Assembly: GCF_031851795.1 (NCBI RefSeq)
Contig: NZ_CP134696.1
Location: 3,306,501 to 3,370,500, forward strand
Length of the DNA: 64,000 nucleotides
DNA from: Pontibacter sp. G13
Lineage (GTDB): Bacteria; Bacteroidota; Bacteroidia; J057
Reading direction: 5' to 3'
The notes under the pieces are model-generated. The model was not told where the DNA came from. It saw nothing but the letters and a program-made list of their open reading frames with translations, and searched no databases. Made by a program: the position numbers and the translations under genes. Positions 9,447-18,537 of the stretch are shown here, one piece after another. Numbering within the stretch: the first letter of the stretch is position 1; each line of letters starts with the position of its first letter.

Positions 9447-11216
9447 ATGCTTAGGGAAGTGAATCACTCCTCCTCTACTCAAACCCAAAAAATTCGCAAA
9501 CTGCTTGCAGAGCTTGAACTCCTCAAAGATGGGTACAAGCAAAAAATGAGAGATGTATTCTCTTTGCTCAACGACGCCGACTTCCCGGACAACTCCGGAG
9601 AGCAGGCGATGGTGGATGATCTCTGGACGCTCAGAGAATCCGCTTACCGGCAGTATTACGATCTCTTGACTGGGTTTTCAGCCTCTCCAGTTCCCAATCC
9701 CTCCCCTGCTCAAACTCCCATCAAGTATCCAGATCTGGATGCAACCTATGCCATGATCCAGCAGGCGCCTACACCGCTGCTCATCCTAGACTTGGATCTC
9801 CGCGTTGAGGAAATCAACCCAGCAGGCCAAAGCCTCCTCAAAGTATCGCTTGGCATTGATTTGAGGCCCGGAACCCGACTCATGGAAGCCATTCCCGAGG
9901 CCGTACAAGGACCGTGGAAATCCATCTTCTACGAGGTACTCTCCGGCAGTGCCAAGGAGGAAACCCTCCAATTTGTGCATCAGGAAGAATTGCAATCCTA
10001 TGAGATATCCTGTTTTCCCCTCAAGGATTCGACAGGCACCATTCAAGGGGTAGCGGCAATCGGGCGGAACATCACCAGTTGGGTCAAATCACACAGCGAA
10101 CTCAAGCAAAAGGACCGTATGTTCTCCTCAATTGCGCAGAGCATTCGTGAAGGGATATTCCGCATTTTTCCGGATACGGGGATTCGGTTCATGAATCTCG
10201 CATGTGTGGAGATGTTTGGCTATGTCTCCGTTGATGAAATGAAAGGCATCAGTCCCAATGATTTATTTGCCCAGCCTCATGGGATGCTGAGATTCTCGGC
10301 ATTGATGGAATCGCTCGGAGAATTGGAAAATGAAGAGGTGGAATTTCTCCGAAAAGACGGCTCCACCTTCTGGGGGCTCATCAGCTGCATTAAAACCGAT
10401 CGGCCTGATGGACAGGTTTGCTATGATGGGGCGATTCGGGACATCACCCCCCAAAGAGAAGCCCAGGACCACATCGAGGCCCAAAATGCCCAACTCCAGA
10501 AAATCAATCGCGAACTGGATCAATTTGTCTACAGCACAACGCACGATCTCCGGGCACCCTTGGCATCTATTCAGGGTTTGATCACGGTTTCCAAAATGGC
10601 CGACACTCCCGAGGATCAGCGAAAATACCTCGACCTCATGGAGCGCAGCGTGGAAAAGCTGGATGCATTCATCAAAAAGGTCGTCGGATACTCGCGCAAT
10701 AGCCGAGGTGAAATTCAATACGAACCAGTGGACATCTGCCTCATGGCAGAGGAAATCTTCCAAGGGCTGGCATTTGGGCCGGGCGCGGAGCATATTCAAG
10801 CGTCGGTGACACAGTCAGGTGCAGGTCGGATGGTGACCGACAGATCGCGTATGGAGGTCCTCTTGAAAAATCTCATCTCCAATTCCTTCCAGTATGCCAA
10901 CGTGGATCAGGAACGGCCCTTCGTACATGTCCACCTGAACTTGACCGCTACTCATGATATCCTCACAGTCGCCGACAATGGAAAGGGAATCGATCCAAGA
11001 TTTCGGGATCGCGTATTCAACATGTTTTTCCGAGCCTCCAATGAAAGTTCTGGATCGGGCTTGGGCCTTTACATCGTCAAGGAAATCGTGGAGAAACTTC
11101 AAGGCAAAATCGAACTCAAGAGCCAGTTGGGAGAGGGTACGACCTTTACTTTGACCTTTCCCAAACAAGTTCCCTCCAACGAAACCGCCGCTCCCCATCA
11201 AGCTGGAGAAGCCTGA
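9447..11216 (+). CDS. PAS-domain sensor histidine kinase
   Basis: 589 residues without a signal peptide or membrane helix, so probably cytoplasmic. A basic coiled coil occupies residues ~8-50. Two PAS domains follow: ~95-210 (beginning near IQQAPTPLLILDLDLRVEEI) and ~225-345 (IREGIFRIFPDTGIRFMN). The HisKA dimerisation helix carries STTHDLRAPL with phospho-acceptor His366. The HATPase_c domain has the N box NLISNSFQYAN, the G1 box DNGKGID and the G2 block GSGLGLYIVKEI. No receiver domain is fused and no response regulator is adjacent. The following sigma-factor gene begins three bases after the stop, suggesting co-transcription and possibly a shared signalling route. Confidence 0.9.
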   Translation: MLREVNHSSSTQTQKIRKLLAELELLKDGYKQKMRDVFSLLNDADFPDNSGEQAMVDDLWTLRESAYRQYYDLLTGFSASPVPNPSPAQTPIKYPDLDATYAMIQQAPTPLLILDLDLRVEEINPAGQSLLKVSLGIDLRPGTRLMEAIPEAVQGPWKSIFYEVLSGSAKEETLQFVHQEELQSYEISCFPLKDSTGTIQGVAAIGRNITSWVKSHSELKQKDRMFSSIAQSIREGIFRIFPDTGIRFMNLACVEMFGYVSVDEMKGISPNDLFAQPHGMLRFSALMESLGELENEEVEFLRKDGSTFWGLISCIKTDRPDGQVCYDGAIRDITPQREAQDHIEAQNAQLQKINRELDQFVYSTTHDLRAPLASIQGLITVSKMADTPEDQRKYLDLMERSVEKLDAFIKKVVGYSRNSRGEIQYEPVDICLMAEEIFQGLAFGPGAEHIQASVTQSGAGRMVTDRSRMEVLLKNLISNSFQYANVDQERPFVHVHLNLTATHDILTVADNGKGIDPRFRDRVFNMFFRASNESSGSGLGLYIVKEIVEKLQGKIELKSQLGEGTTFTLTFPKQVPSNETAAPHQAGEA

Positions 11217-11218
11217 AA

Positions 11219-11836
11219 ATGTGTAAATTGATCAGTGGATACAACCATCTCCAACTGCATCAGCACTTTCATGCAAACCAATCAAGAAGCCGCGTGCGAA
11301 CGTTTACCCTAAACGAAACGGAAAGAGCTCTGGTCGAAGGCTGCCTTCAGCAAAACCGGAAGTCACAGGAGCAACTGTATCAGCGTTACAAAGACGCGAT
11401 GTACACCTTGTCCTATCGGATCACCCAAGATTTCGAGCTTGCTCAGGATGTGCTGCAAGAAGCGTTTTTGGCAGTTTTCCGTGGAATCCATTCTTTCCGT
11501 CAAGAATCGACCCTAGGTGCTTGGATCAAGACCATCGTGGTCCGTACGGCCTACAAGAAGGTCAAGAAACAAGCGCCCACCGAATCGCTCGAAGCGGTTA
11601 TTCGTCAGGAACCCATCGATTGGGGAGATTATTTGGATGCCGAATATCTCGAACAGGCCATTCAGGGATTGCCTCCCGGCTACCGTTCGGTATTTGTGCT
11701 CATCGAGATTGAAGGATATAGCCACAAGGAAGTTGCCGCAACGCTCGGCATCTCTGTCGGCACCTCCAAGTCTCAACTTTATTATGCCAAGCGACATCTC
11801 CAACGTACCATCAAAGCACTCGGCATCAGATCATGA
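11219..11836 (+). CDS. RNA polymerase sigma-70 factor, ECF subfamily
   Basis: 205 residues from the first ATG. The sigma-70 region 2 is at ~40-105 (QLYQRYKDAMYTLSYRIT, then DFELAQDVLQEAFLAVFRGI, the core-binding and -10 recognition block). A region 4 helix-turn-helix is at ~140-195 (LPPGYRSVFVLIEIEGYSHK, then EVAATLGISVGTSKSQLYYA). There is no region 3, as in ECF sigma factors. The ATG start adds about 25 poorly conserved residues; a GTG at 11294 giving VRTFTLNETE is a plausible alternative. The stop overlaps the start of the next gene as ATGA, the usual arrangement for a sigma factor and its anti-sigma protein. Confidence 0.9.
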   Translation: MCKLISGYNHLQLHQHFHANQSRSRVRTFTLNETERALVEGCLQQNRKSQEQLYQRYKDAMYTLSYRITQDFELAQDVLQEAFLAVFRGIHSFRQESTLGAWIKTIVVRTAYKKVKKQAPTESLEAVIRQEPIDWGDYLDAEYLEQAIQGLPPGYRSVFVLIEIEGYSHKEVAATLGISVGTSKSQLYYAKRHLQRTIKALGIRS

Positions 11837-12390
11837 AGGAACAAAATCGCGAAGCACTCAAGCGGGCACTCGGGCAACTGCCCACCTACCGCCCAGATGA
11901 CGGACTTTGGACCCAATTGGACCAAGCCCTCGATCATCAAGATCCAGATTCGGATCTCCATCCAGAGACCTTGGAACAGGCGATCCGGACCTTGCCGAGC
12001 TATCGGGCACCACATGTGGTCTGGGAGCGAATTTCGAAACGGCTCGATCCCAAGCCCTATCGCGCCGTACTCATGGCTGCTGCATGTGTGGGATTGTTGG
12101 CATTGGCGCAGATTCTGCCACAGTTGAATACACCGATTTTGCCCTCCCAAATTTCGGAGACTGAATCCGAACAACAGATCGAGCTTCCTGTCGGGCAATC
12201 GGTATCCGATCTCAATCTCCGCGGCTCACTTCAGGCACTTATGCCCAACTGCTCACAATGGCAGCTTGAAACGGATATTCCCGATTCCATTCGCGCGATG
12301 GCAGAGACACACCTTTCAGAAGACGCCTCTCCCGCACAACGCGCGGAATTGCTGGAAGCGCTAGAAGTCTTTTGCGAATCCGGTCAATAG
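11833..12390 (+). CDS. Probable anti-sigma factor with one membrane helix
   Basis: 185 residues translated from an ATGA overlap with the sigma factor. The cytoplasmic N-terminus contains two copies of one motif: ALGQLPTYRPDDGLWTQLDQ (residues 12-31) and AIRTLPSYRAPHVVWERISK (~49-68). The pattern is A-[LI]-x-x-LP-x-YR-x5-W. A single membrane helix follows at ~76-95 (YRAVLMAAACVGLLALAQIL), then a periplasmic tail of about 90 residues. The topology and coupling suit a transmembrane anti-sigma factor that binds the sigma factor through the N-terminal repeats. No zinc-binding HxxxCxxC motif is present, so it is not a classical ZAS-type protein. Function is inferred from position and topology. Confidence 0.6.
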   Translation: MKEQNREALKRALGQLPTYRPDDGLWTQLDQALDHQDPDSDLHPETLEQAIRTLPSYRAPHVVWERISKRLDPKPYRAVLMAAACVGLLALAQILPQLNTPILPSQISETESEQQIELPVGQSVSDLNLRGSLQALMPNCSQWQLETDIPDSIRAMAETHLSEDASPAQRAELLEALEVFCESGQ

Positions 12391-12759
12391 CAGGCTCTCA
12401 CATCAGATAGAAATAGCTTCACCAAAAGCGGCTGTCCCACACGATTGGGGCAGCCGCTTTTTCCATTACCACTAGGCCCGAGTAGCAGGGCTTACCATTT
12501 CCCATCCCCCATCCTCCCATTCACCCGCTCAATCTCCCCCAATTGTACAGACCTTACACCACTGATGTAAGGAATGGGATCTCATTGTATGAATTTTCGT
12601 AATTTACATGTGCGATTCAATCCAATCACCCAGACAATTACATCTCCCTACCACGTCCTTTTTCCCCGAAAACCTACAGAAGCTACCTGCCCCCATTGCG
12701 TGCTCATGGAGATATTGAGCTGAGCAAGGGCCTCCTGTTTCCTCCTGTACACTTCCGGT
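12391..12759. other. Intergenic region with a terminator and a short inverted repeat
   Basis: 369 bases between the anti-sigma gene and the next exported-protein gene. Besides the terminator at 12424-12462 it holds a perfect 7-bp inverted repeat, CCTTACA...TGTAAGG, near 12552-12572. That repeat could be an operator or a small hairpin. No small gene was recognised. Confidence 0.45.
12424..12462 (+). terminator. Rho-independent terminator after the sigma/anti-sigma operon
   Basis: AAAAGCGGCTG (12424-12434) pairs with CAGCCGCTTTT (12451-12461) around a 16-base spacer that itself pairs in part (CCCA/TGGG). A short T run follows. Confidence 0.85.
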
Positions 12760-13434
12760 ATGAAAACTGTCTGCACCCTTTTCACCATCGCATGGATTTC
12801 CCTACATGGGCTTTTCGGACAAATTCCGATGCAGTCCACCACCATGCCTCCCAAACCCAAGGAAGAAGATCCTACAGTGACAAAGGATAGATTCATGTGG
12901 AAATTGGATCTAGCAGCAGCCGTGACACATGTGTCACGGGCGGGATTTGCGGGGACATTCCGATTTTCAGGGGAGACACTCCTTCAGGATGCTTGGACGA
13001 TGGAGGCAGGGGTGCATATTCCCTACTACTTTTCGGCATATTCCAATCGGATCAACCGAACGCAGGGATTGCTGGGCGCATTCATCGCTACGCGGTATTA
13101 CTACAAGCATCCACGGGAACTGGAGGATTTCGGGCGCGCTACGCCCTTCAATGGACCCTACATGTCGGTACAGGTCATGTCATTTGCAGCACCGATGCAG
13201 GCGGGATTGCCGGAGGATTCGACGCCAGACCAATGGTACATGGATAACATTTCGTTGGCGGTGCTATATGGTATCCAGCGGGATTTTTGGAAGTTCTGCT
13301 TCGTGGATTTCCAGATTGGGATGAAGCTAGGATACAGAGACCCGATCCGAACCGGCGTATGGCTGGCTCAAGATCGGGTCAATGGTTGGCTCACGCAGCC
13401 TACTGCATCAATTAAGGTTGGGTTCGGCAAATAG
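12760..13434 (+). CDS. Exported protein of unknown function, probable outer-membrane barrel
   Basis: 224 residues. A signal peptide of about 20 residues (MKTVCTLFTIAWISLHGLFG) is followed by a Pro/Lys-rich linker. The rest alternates aromatic and small residues in strand-like runs (MWKLDLAAAVTHVSRAGFAG, GLLGAFIATRYYYKHP, KFCFVDFQIGMKLGYRDP) and ends KVGFGK. That pattern suggests a small outer-membrane beta barrel of 8-10 strands. I do not recognise a named family. Its last 27 bases overlap the end of the convergent TPR gene, so the two transcripts are partly complementary at their 3' ends. Confidence 0.6.
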   Translation: MKTVCTLFTIAWISLHGLFGQIPMQSTTMPPKPKEEDPTVTKDRFMWKLDLAAAVTHVSRAGFAGTFRFSGETLLQDAWTMEAGVHIPYYFSAYSNRINRTQGLLGAFIATRYYYKHPRELEDFGRATPFNGPYMSVQVMSFAAPMQAGLPEDSTPDQWYMDNISLAVLYGIQRDFWKFCFVDFQIGMKLGYRDPIRTGVWLAQDRVNGWLTQPTASIKVGFGK

Positions 13435-14454
13435 GCCTTCATCCCCATCCATGAGCAGTTCGAGCGGGTGCACTTCGAATAAGCCTTTGTAGAGTACCTC
13501 ATCAGACTCTAGCATGTTCTGGGCACCTAGTACCTCTGACTCGCTGATCGTGAGGGAAGATTTATCCACCTCGGGAATCTCAAATGCTTTGACGAATTCT
13601 AGTGCTTCTTCCTCGCTGTCGGCCAAAATCAAGAATGCACCAGAACATGGGCGCGGCTCCGGTCCGAGCTGAGGTTCTTGGATCAGTCCTTCCACCTCGA
13701 TGAAGTAGAAACTCGCTTTTTCGGCCTCTTCCCCATTCAATTCACGCATGAACATCAGGGTTTGCGGATTCTCGCGATGATAGGAGATGGCCGCACGGAC
13801 ATAGTGGTCAATCGCCTTGTCTACCTCTTCTGGAGACTCAGCCTCATCCTTCAGATCCGCGAATGCAATAGCTGCTTGGATCATGATCGTAGACATCGTT
13901 TCAGCCTGATCGGCAGATTCTATTTCTAGGTCTTCGGATAGCTCATCTTCGACCACGGCAACGGCCTGATCAGGGAGTCCCATCGTCAGGAACATCGTCA
14001 TCCTCATGGAATCAGCCTTCAGGCTCGCTTCCGGATGTTTGATAGCCTTGAATGTCTTGAGCGCATCTTCAAGGAGTCCTCCACGGAACTGCGCTACACC
14101 TTTATTGAATTCTAGCCAGTGAATCTCTGCTTGTGGGAGTGCTGCCGCCTCATCGAATGCTGCGATAGCATCTTCAAATCGCTCTTCATCAGACAGGTAG
14201 ATACCCTTCTGCATGCGTAGCATCCAGTCTTGAGGGAGTGCTTCAATCCCTTTGTCAATCCACGCCAAGGCCTGATCGTATTCGTCGACCATCGCATGAG
14301 CGGCAGCTACAATCCGGTAGCCAGACTCCACACCATTGGCACGAAGTTTTGCTGCAGCCTCATTCGCCTCCTCAAACTCTTCAAATTCAAGAGCTGTCCA
14401 GCCGGCTTCCGCCAGTAATTCCAATTCGGTTTCCGAAAGGGGTTGTTCTGTCAT
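13408..14454 (-). CDS. Tetratricopeptide-repeat protein, cytoplasmic
   Basis: 348 residues, strongly acidic, with no signal peptide or membrane helix. Several degenerate TPR units are visible: YDQALAWIDKGIEALPQDWM, FEDAIAAFDEAAALPQAEIH, LEDALKTFKAIKHPEASLKA and VDKAIDHYVRAAISYHRENP. The C-terminal 80 residues form a separate alpha/beta part (CSGAFLILADSEEEALEFVK). TPR proteins act as protein-binding scaffolds; no partner is indicated. The only neighbour on this strand is the winged-helix regulator about 240 bases upstream, so it is probably its own transcription unit. Confidence 0.7.
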   Translation of the reverse strand: MTEQPLSETELELLAEAGWTALEFEEFEEANEAAAKLRANGVESGYRIVAAAHAMVDEYDQALAWIDKGIEALPQDWMLRMQKGIYLSDEERFEDAIAAFDEAAALPQAEIHWLEFNKGVAQFRGGLLEDALKTFKAIKHPEASLKADSMRMTMFLTMGLPDQAVAVVEDELSEDLEIESADQAETMSTIMIQAAIAFADLKDEAESPEEVDKAIDHYVRAAISYHRENPQTLMFMRELNGEEAEKASFYFIEVEGLIQEPQLGPEPRPCSGAFLILADSEEEALEFVKAFEIPEVDKSSLTISESEVLGAQNMLESDEVLYKGLFEVHPLELLMDGDEGLFAEPNLN

Positions 14455-14691
14455 GTCAATGGGTTGAGTACTTGTAGGTGGGTGTTAGGCCCATTTTTTC
14501 TTGATCCGATTTGCCAATACCCACAAAGTTCGCTCCAATCGGATATGAATCCAAAGACGATGGAGGAAGCCAGGAAGATTGGAAGTGGGAAATTGTACAA
14601 TGGATCTCATAAACCAAAGGGTATTGGATGGGATGTTAACAACTTTACACCGGGAAGTGGAATGTGAATACGGAGAGATCTTACGATGTGG

Positions 14692-15003
14692 CTAATCCTC
14701 CGACTGGGAGTATCCTTTGAGGATTTGCTCCAATGCATCAAGATGGGTCTGAAAGGCCTTTTTGCCGAGATCCGTTGCGTGGTAGGTCGTATGCGGTTTT
14801 CGGTTGAGGAAGGTTTTGGTCTCGTCGATGTACTCGTGCTTCCGAAGCATTTTGATATGACTAGCCAAATTGCCATCCGACACCCCCAGATTCTTTTTGA
14901 TCACGCTAAAATGCACCTCCTCATTCACCATGAGTAGGGACATGATGCCCAATCGAATCCGATTCTCAAAAACCTTATCGAGTTTGTCTAATGCTTCCTT
15001 CAC
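14692..15003 (-). CDS. Winged-helix DNA-binding regulator (HTH_34-like)
   Basis: 103 residues starting at a GTG that overlaps the upstream gene's stop by four bases. The sequence FENRIRLGIMSLLMVNEEVH, then FSVIKKNLGVSDGNLASHIK as the recognition region and a wing KTFLNRKPHTTYHATDLGKK match the small winged-helix regulators (PF13601 type, related to ArsR/MarR) common in Bacteroidota. Such proteins usually pair with a membrane protein in the same operon, as here. No Cys or His cluster for metal sensing is apparent. It most likely represses its own operon in response to an unidentified signal. Confidence 0.8.
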   Translation of the reverse strand: MKEALDKLDKVFENRIRLGIMSLLMVNEEVHFSVIKKNLGVSDGNLASHIKMLRKHEYIDETKTFLNRKPHTTYHATDLGKKAFQTHLDALEQILKGYSQSED

Positions 15004-15635
15004 GCGTTTCGGTCATATTTGACATACATGATGATTCCGTAGAGGATATGCAAGAATCCGAATCCTACGATCCAAAACCAGAATCCCTGTCCGATCATCC
15101 AGGTAGAGACCAATCCCAGAATGATTTCGCAGATTCCGAGGTAACGAATTTCGGGGAAGGTAAATTTTGATGAATTGACCAGTGCCAACCCATAGAAGAT
15201 CAAGGTTGCCGGAGCGACTAAGCCGGGAAGTCCCAATTGGGCCAGCCGGATGCAGACTAACGCCCCTACCGCCAGCGGAATCATCAGATTGACCCCACTT
15301 CGATGGGCAGACTTGGAATTGAAATTTATGCCCATCTTGCGCGCCTTCCGGAAGGAGAAAAAGAACGCGACGACTAGCGCACATACGAAAATGAGGCTGG
15401 CGATCCCGATCAGTACCCCCAACTCTTCTGGAGCTATCCGAACAAATCTCCCCAAACTAGGAGGAGGAAACAGTCCGATGGAATCGAGATAGAGATAAGT
15501 TCCAGAAGCCCCTAAAAGGGCAACGACTCCCGCTCCCACACCTGAAAGACCACTCAGCGATACAAATCGCACCTGATCCTCCATCATGGACCGAATCTCT
15601 TGAATGTCGGCTAATTTTTGTTTGACCTCTTCCAT
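15000..15635 (-). CDS. Membrane protein of unknown function, partner of the winged-helix regulator
   Basis: 211 residues from the ATG giving MEEVKQKLADIQEIRSMMED; an upstream in-frame start is less likely because a promoter-like box overlaps that leader. The N-terminal 25 residues form an amphipathic helix. Six hydrophobic segments follow, beginning LSGLSGVGAGVVALLGASGT and ending in FWIVGFGFLHILYGIIMYVK, with a basic cytoplasmic loop (FSFRKARKMGINFNSKSAHR). This four-base-coupled pair (membrane protein, then regulator) recurs in Bacteroidota; the function is not known to me. The membrane protein may sense or modulate the regulator. Confidence 0.7.
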   Translation of the reverse strand: MEEVKQKLADIQEIRSMMEDQVRFVSLSGLSGVGAGVVALLGASGTYLYLDSIGLFPPPSLGRFVRIAPEELGVLIGIASLIFVCALVVAFFFSFRKARKMGINFNSKSAHRSGVNLMIPLAVGALVCIRLAQLGLPGLVAPATLIFYGLALVNSSKFTFPEIRYLGICEIILGLVSTWMIGQGFWFWIVGFGFLHILYGIIMYVKYDRNA

Positions 15636-15658
15636 GGTAATGTAAGTACTTTGCAAAT

Positions 15659-15690
15659 CAAAGCTATCGAAAATCTCCCTGCACACCAAA
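15659..15690 (-). promoter_or_regulatory. Candidate Bacteroidota promoter (-7 TANNTTTG, -33 TTTG)
   Basis: On the minus strand TAGCTTTG (complement of 15659-15666) matches the Bacteroidota -7 box TANNTTTG. A TTTG (complement of 15687-15690) lies 20 bases upstream, close to the usual spacing. It is about 25 bases before the chosen ATG of the membrane-protein gene. Confidence 0.45.
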
Positions 15691-15692
15691 GG

Positions 15693-15732
15693 AAAAGAAA
15701 CAGCCGAAATCCTCCGGAGAAGATTTCGGCTG
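15693..15732 (-). terminator. Terminator of kbl
   Basis: The perfect 11-bp inverted repeat CAGCCGAAATC (15701-15711) and GATTTCGGCTG (15722-15732) closes a 10-base loop. On the minus strand it runs into TTTCTTTT. It lies 26 bases past the kbl stop. Confidence 0.85.
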
Positions 15733-15757
15733 GAAAAAGGGGCGTGGGGAATTGGTC

Positions 15758-16948
15758 CTAAGAAATGACCTTCAACTCCTTGCCAATTTCGGTAAATGCT
15801 GCAATCGCACGATCCAAGTGGCCACGATCGTGTGCCGCAGACAATTGAACCCGAATTCGGGCTTGTCCCTTGGGTACAACCGGATAGAAGAAGCCAATCA
15901 CATAGATTCCCTTCTCCAGAAGTTTGTCGGCGAAGGATTGTGCCAAAGGTGCATCATACAGCATGATGGGTACAATCGCGTGAGATCCGGGTTTCAGGTC
16001 AAAACCGGCAGCGGTCATTTGCTCACGGAAGTAGATCGTATTCTCTTCCAATTTGTCGCGCAATTCGGTGGTTTGGCTTAGCAAGTCGAATACTGCGATG
16101 GAAGCCCCCACGATGGAAGGTGCCAAAGTGTTGGAGAACAAATACGGACGAGATTTCTGGCGAAGCATGTCGATGATCTCCTTTTTTCCAGAAGTAAATC
16201 CACCAGAGGCGCCTCCAAGTGCTTTGCCCAATGTGCCAGTGATGATATCCACACGACCCATCACATCACAATGCTCGATGGTTCCTCTACCTGTTTTGCC
16301 CATGAATCCGGTCGCATGACATTCGTCTACCATGACCAAAGCGTCATACTTATCTGCCAAATCACAGATCTTGTCCAATTGCGCGATGGTACCGTCCATA
16401 GAGAAAACCCCATCTGTCACGATGATCCGCGTACGGCAATGCTGTGTCGCCTGTAGTTGGATTTCGAGATCTTCCATGTCATTGTGCTTGTAGCGGTGAC
16501 GCTCGGCTTTGCACAAACGGACCCCATCAATGATGGAAGCATGATTGAGGGTATCGGAAATGATCGCGTCCTCCTTGCCGATGATGGGTTCAAAGACCCC
16601 GCCGTTGGCATCAAAGGCTGCGGCGTACAAAATCGTGTCTTCGGTTTGAAGGAAATTCGAAATTTTCGATTCCAGTTCTTTATGAATGTCCTGTGTTCCA
16701 CAAATAAAACGAACTGAGGACATCCCAAACCCGTGGGTATCAATGGTCGCTTTTGCGGCCTCAACCACCCTTGAATCGGAGGACAAACCGAGGTAATTAT
16801 TGGCGCAGAAGTTCAACACTTCTTCACCCGTAGAAACCTGAATTTCAGCACCTTGAGCGCTAGTAATGACACGCTCTTTTTTGTAGAGTCCTGCCTGTTC
16901 AATCTCCTTGAGCTCTTCGCTCAAATGCTCGAGAAATTTCGTGTGCAT
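15758..16948 (-). CDS. kbl: Glycine C-acetyltransferase (2-amino-3-ketobutyrate CoA ligase)
   Basis: 396 residues, the usual length. This PLP enzyme of the alpha-oxoamine synthase family cleaves 2-amino-3-ketobutyrate with CoA to glycine and acetyl-CoA, the second step of threonine breakdown. Landmarks are [10 protein letters not shown] near residue 50, [16 protein letters not shown], the cofactor-binding [27 protein letters not shown], and the Schiff-base lysine in [14 protein letters not shown] (about residue 244). No threonine dehydrogenase (tdh) gene is adjacent, so kbl is monocistronic between its own terminator and a divergent cargo gene. Start is an ATG giving [13 protein letters not shown], which matches other Kbl proteins. 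Confidence 0.95.
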   Translation of the reverse strand: MHTKFLEHLSEELKEIEQAGLYKKERVITSAQGAEIQVSTGEEVLNFCANNYLGLSSDSRVVEAAKATIDTHGFGMSSVRFICGTQDIHKELESKISNFLQTEDTILYAAAFDANGGVFEPIIGKEDAIISDTLNHASIIDGVRLCKAERHRYKHNDMEDLEIQLQATQHCRTRIIVTDGVFSMDGTIAQLDKICDLADKYDALVMVDECHATGFMGKTGRGTIEHCDVMGRVDIITGTLGKALGGASGGFTSGKKEIIDMLRQKSRPYLFSNTLAPSIVGASIAVFDLLSQTTELRDKLEENTIYFREQMTAAGFDLKPGSHAIVPIMLYDAPLAQSFADKLLEKGIYVIGFFYPVVPKGQARIRVQLSAAHDRGHLDRAIAAFTEIGKELKVIS

Positions 16949-17106
16949 TTCGATGAAAAGTTTGGTAAGTGTCTGACCTTGCGGTGATGGGGCAAGTTCC
17001 CTAGCTTGTAAAGTTATAGGAAACTTCGTACATTTCGATATGGTAATTACGGCATTATGCCGTGCGGGAAATTCCCCGAATTTACCTAATTCTTCACTAC
17101 CTCCTT

Positions 17107-18480
17107 ATGCGTAATTGGGCACAATCCATACGATCGCTGGTAATTGCTGTGGGCCTCTTGGTTGGGATGGGATCACAAGGAATTGCCGAATCATTGCATT
17201 TTGGAATATCGGGTCTATCCAATTCCTTGCCAAGTGTAGTTACGAGCAATACTCCTTATACACTTGAGCTCTACATCATCAATCAGGACCCATCGGAGAC
17301 GCTTACCCTTCCCATCGATATCTATTACAGCATCGACGGTAGGGATGACGTCCTGCTGGTTTCCGGTGTAGTGCCACCTAAACCGATTGTGAGCGGAGAC
17401 AGTTTTCTGGTTTCCATCGGTAATTTCAACTTCAATCAAGTTGATTTCCTTGGAGGAGGAGGCGGAGGTAGCCTCAACCATACAATTATTGTCTGGCCAA
17501 TGCGAGTGGGAGTACCTCCTCAAGGAGATGACTCTCATCAATTCCAATTCCAACATGATCCAGATGAAGTATGCCAATCACTGGCTATTACTCCACCACA
17601 TGGATTGCCAGATACACTCATTCCAGGGGAAACCTACGATATGACCTTTGAGGTGTTGAATACAGACATTCAACGTCCTCTGCTGCACCCTGTGGATATC
17701 TGGTATTCAGTCAACGGCGAATCCTCCCATTTGCTGGGCACCTTCGAGCTCAGCGAGCCTTTGATGCCACTAACTTCGGTATCTGTCCAGCTTCCACCCT
17801 CGGCGCTGCATCCAGTCATTAATGCCCTAGGTGGCGGAGGCGGAGGGAGCCTGAATCATACCATCATCGTATGGCCTATGTCTTGGCAAGTGGATGATCT
17901 GGATTCTCTTGAGCATGAAATTGTCGTGGGCGAGCCCGCAACCGACAATATCGAACTGAGCACTCCTTTCAACGCTGAAGAAAATGACGAAGGTGAGGTT
18001 AGCCTGACTTGGAGAACAAGCTCAGAGCCAGGCGAGGTCGCTTTTGAGGTAACTTCAGAGACTCCTGGGAATGCGCCTAAGACCTCTGCAAGAGTCCAAG
18101 GACAAGGCAATGCCGAGTCTGGATACTCCTATGAAATAACTATCGCCAATCCATCCCAAGGCTGGAATCGTTTCCAATTATTTGCAGAATTGCCAGACGG
18201 ATCTCGCCACAAATTGGGTCAGACCAACCTGCTGATTAGTGCAATCGATGCTCAAGTAATTACTCATGAGCATGGAAGCACCTCCCTGAATATCTCCCTG
18301 CCCCAGACCCAGTCCGCAGAAGTATCTGTATTCGATAGCCAAGGACGAAAAATGCTTTCTCGCCAAGTTGGAGCAGGAATGACATCTTCCATCGACCTTA
18401 CTTTCCTCCCGACTGGCACCTACGCCTACCAAGTGCTAGGAACCATGGGAAGCAAGCAAGCCATCTTCACCGTCCGATAA
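17107..18480 (+). CDS. Type IX-secreted protein with two CARDB-like repeats ending in GGGGGGSLNHTIIVWPM
   Basis: 458 residues from the ATG giving MRNWAQSIRS; an upstream GTG would add a leader before the signal peptide. The signal peptide ends near residue 27. Two diverged repeats of about 100 residues (31-132 and 158-258) look like CARDB/Ig-type beta sandwiches (PIDIYYSIDG versus PVDIWYSVNG). Both end with the identical stretch LGGGGGGSLNHTIIVWPM (115-132, 241-258). A spacer and a fibronectin-like segment follow (~290-375). The last ~75 residues (VSVFDSQGRKMLSRQVGAGM ... GTYAYQVLGTMG) are a type IX sorting domain. It is therefore a surface or released protein; its ligand is unknown. Confidence 0.75.
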   Translation: MRNWAQSIRSLVIAVGLLVGMGSQGIAESLHFGISGLSNSLPSVVTSNTPYTLELYIINQDPSETLTLPIDIYYSIDGRDDVLLVSGVVPPKPIVSGDSFLVSIGNFNFNQVDFLGGGGGGSLNHTIIVWPMRVGVPPQGDDSHQFQFQHDPDEVCQSLAITPPHGLPDTLIPGETYDMTFEVLNTDIQRPLLHPVDIWYSVNGESSHLLGTFELSEPLMPLTSVSVQLPPSALHPVINALGGGGGGSLNHTIIVWPMSWQVDDLDSLEHEIVVGEPATDNIELSTPFNAEENDEGEVSLTWRTSSEPGEVAFEVTSETPGNAPKTSARVQGQGNAESGYSYEITIANPSQGWNRFQLFAELPDGSRHKLGQTNLLISAIDAQVITHEHGSTSLNISLPQTQSAEVSVFDSQGRKMLSRQVGAGMTSSIDLTFLPTGTYAYQVLGTMGSKQAIFTVR

Positions 18481-18504
18481 GTCGCTTAAAGCATCTGAAT
18501 ATCA

Positions 18505-18537
18505 AGGGGGCTGATTCGTCTGAATCAGCCCCCTTTT
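18505..18537 (+). terminator. Rho-independent terminator
   Basis: AGGGGGCTGATTC and GAATCAGCCCCCT form a perfect 13-bp stem with a 4-base loop, followed by TTTT. It ends the glycine-motif cargo gene. Confidence 0.9.
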
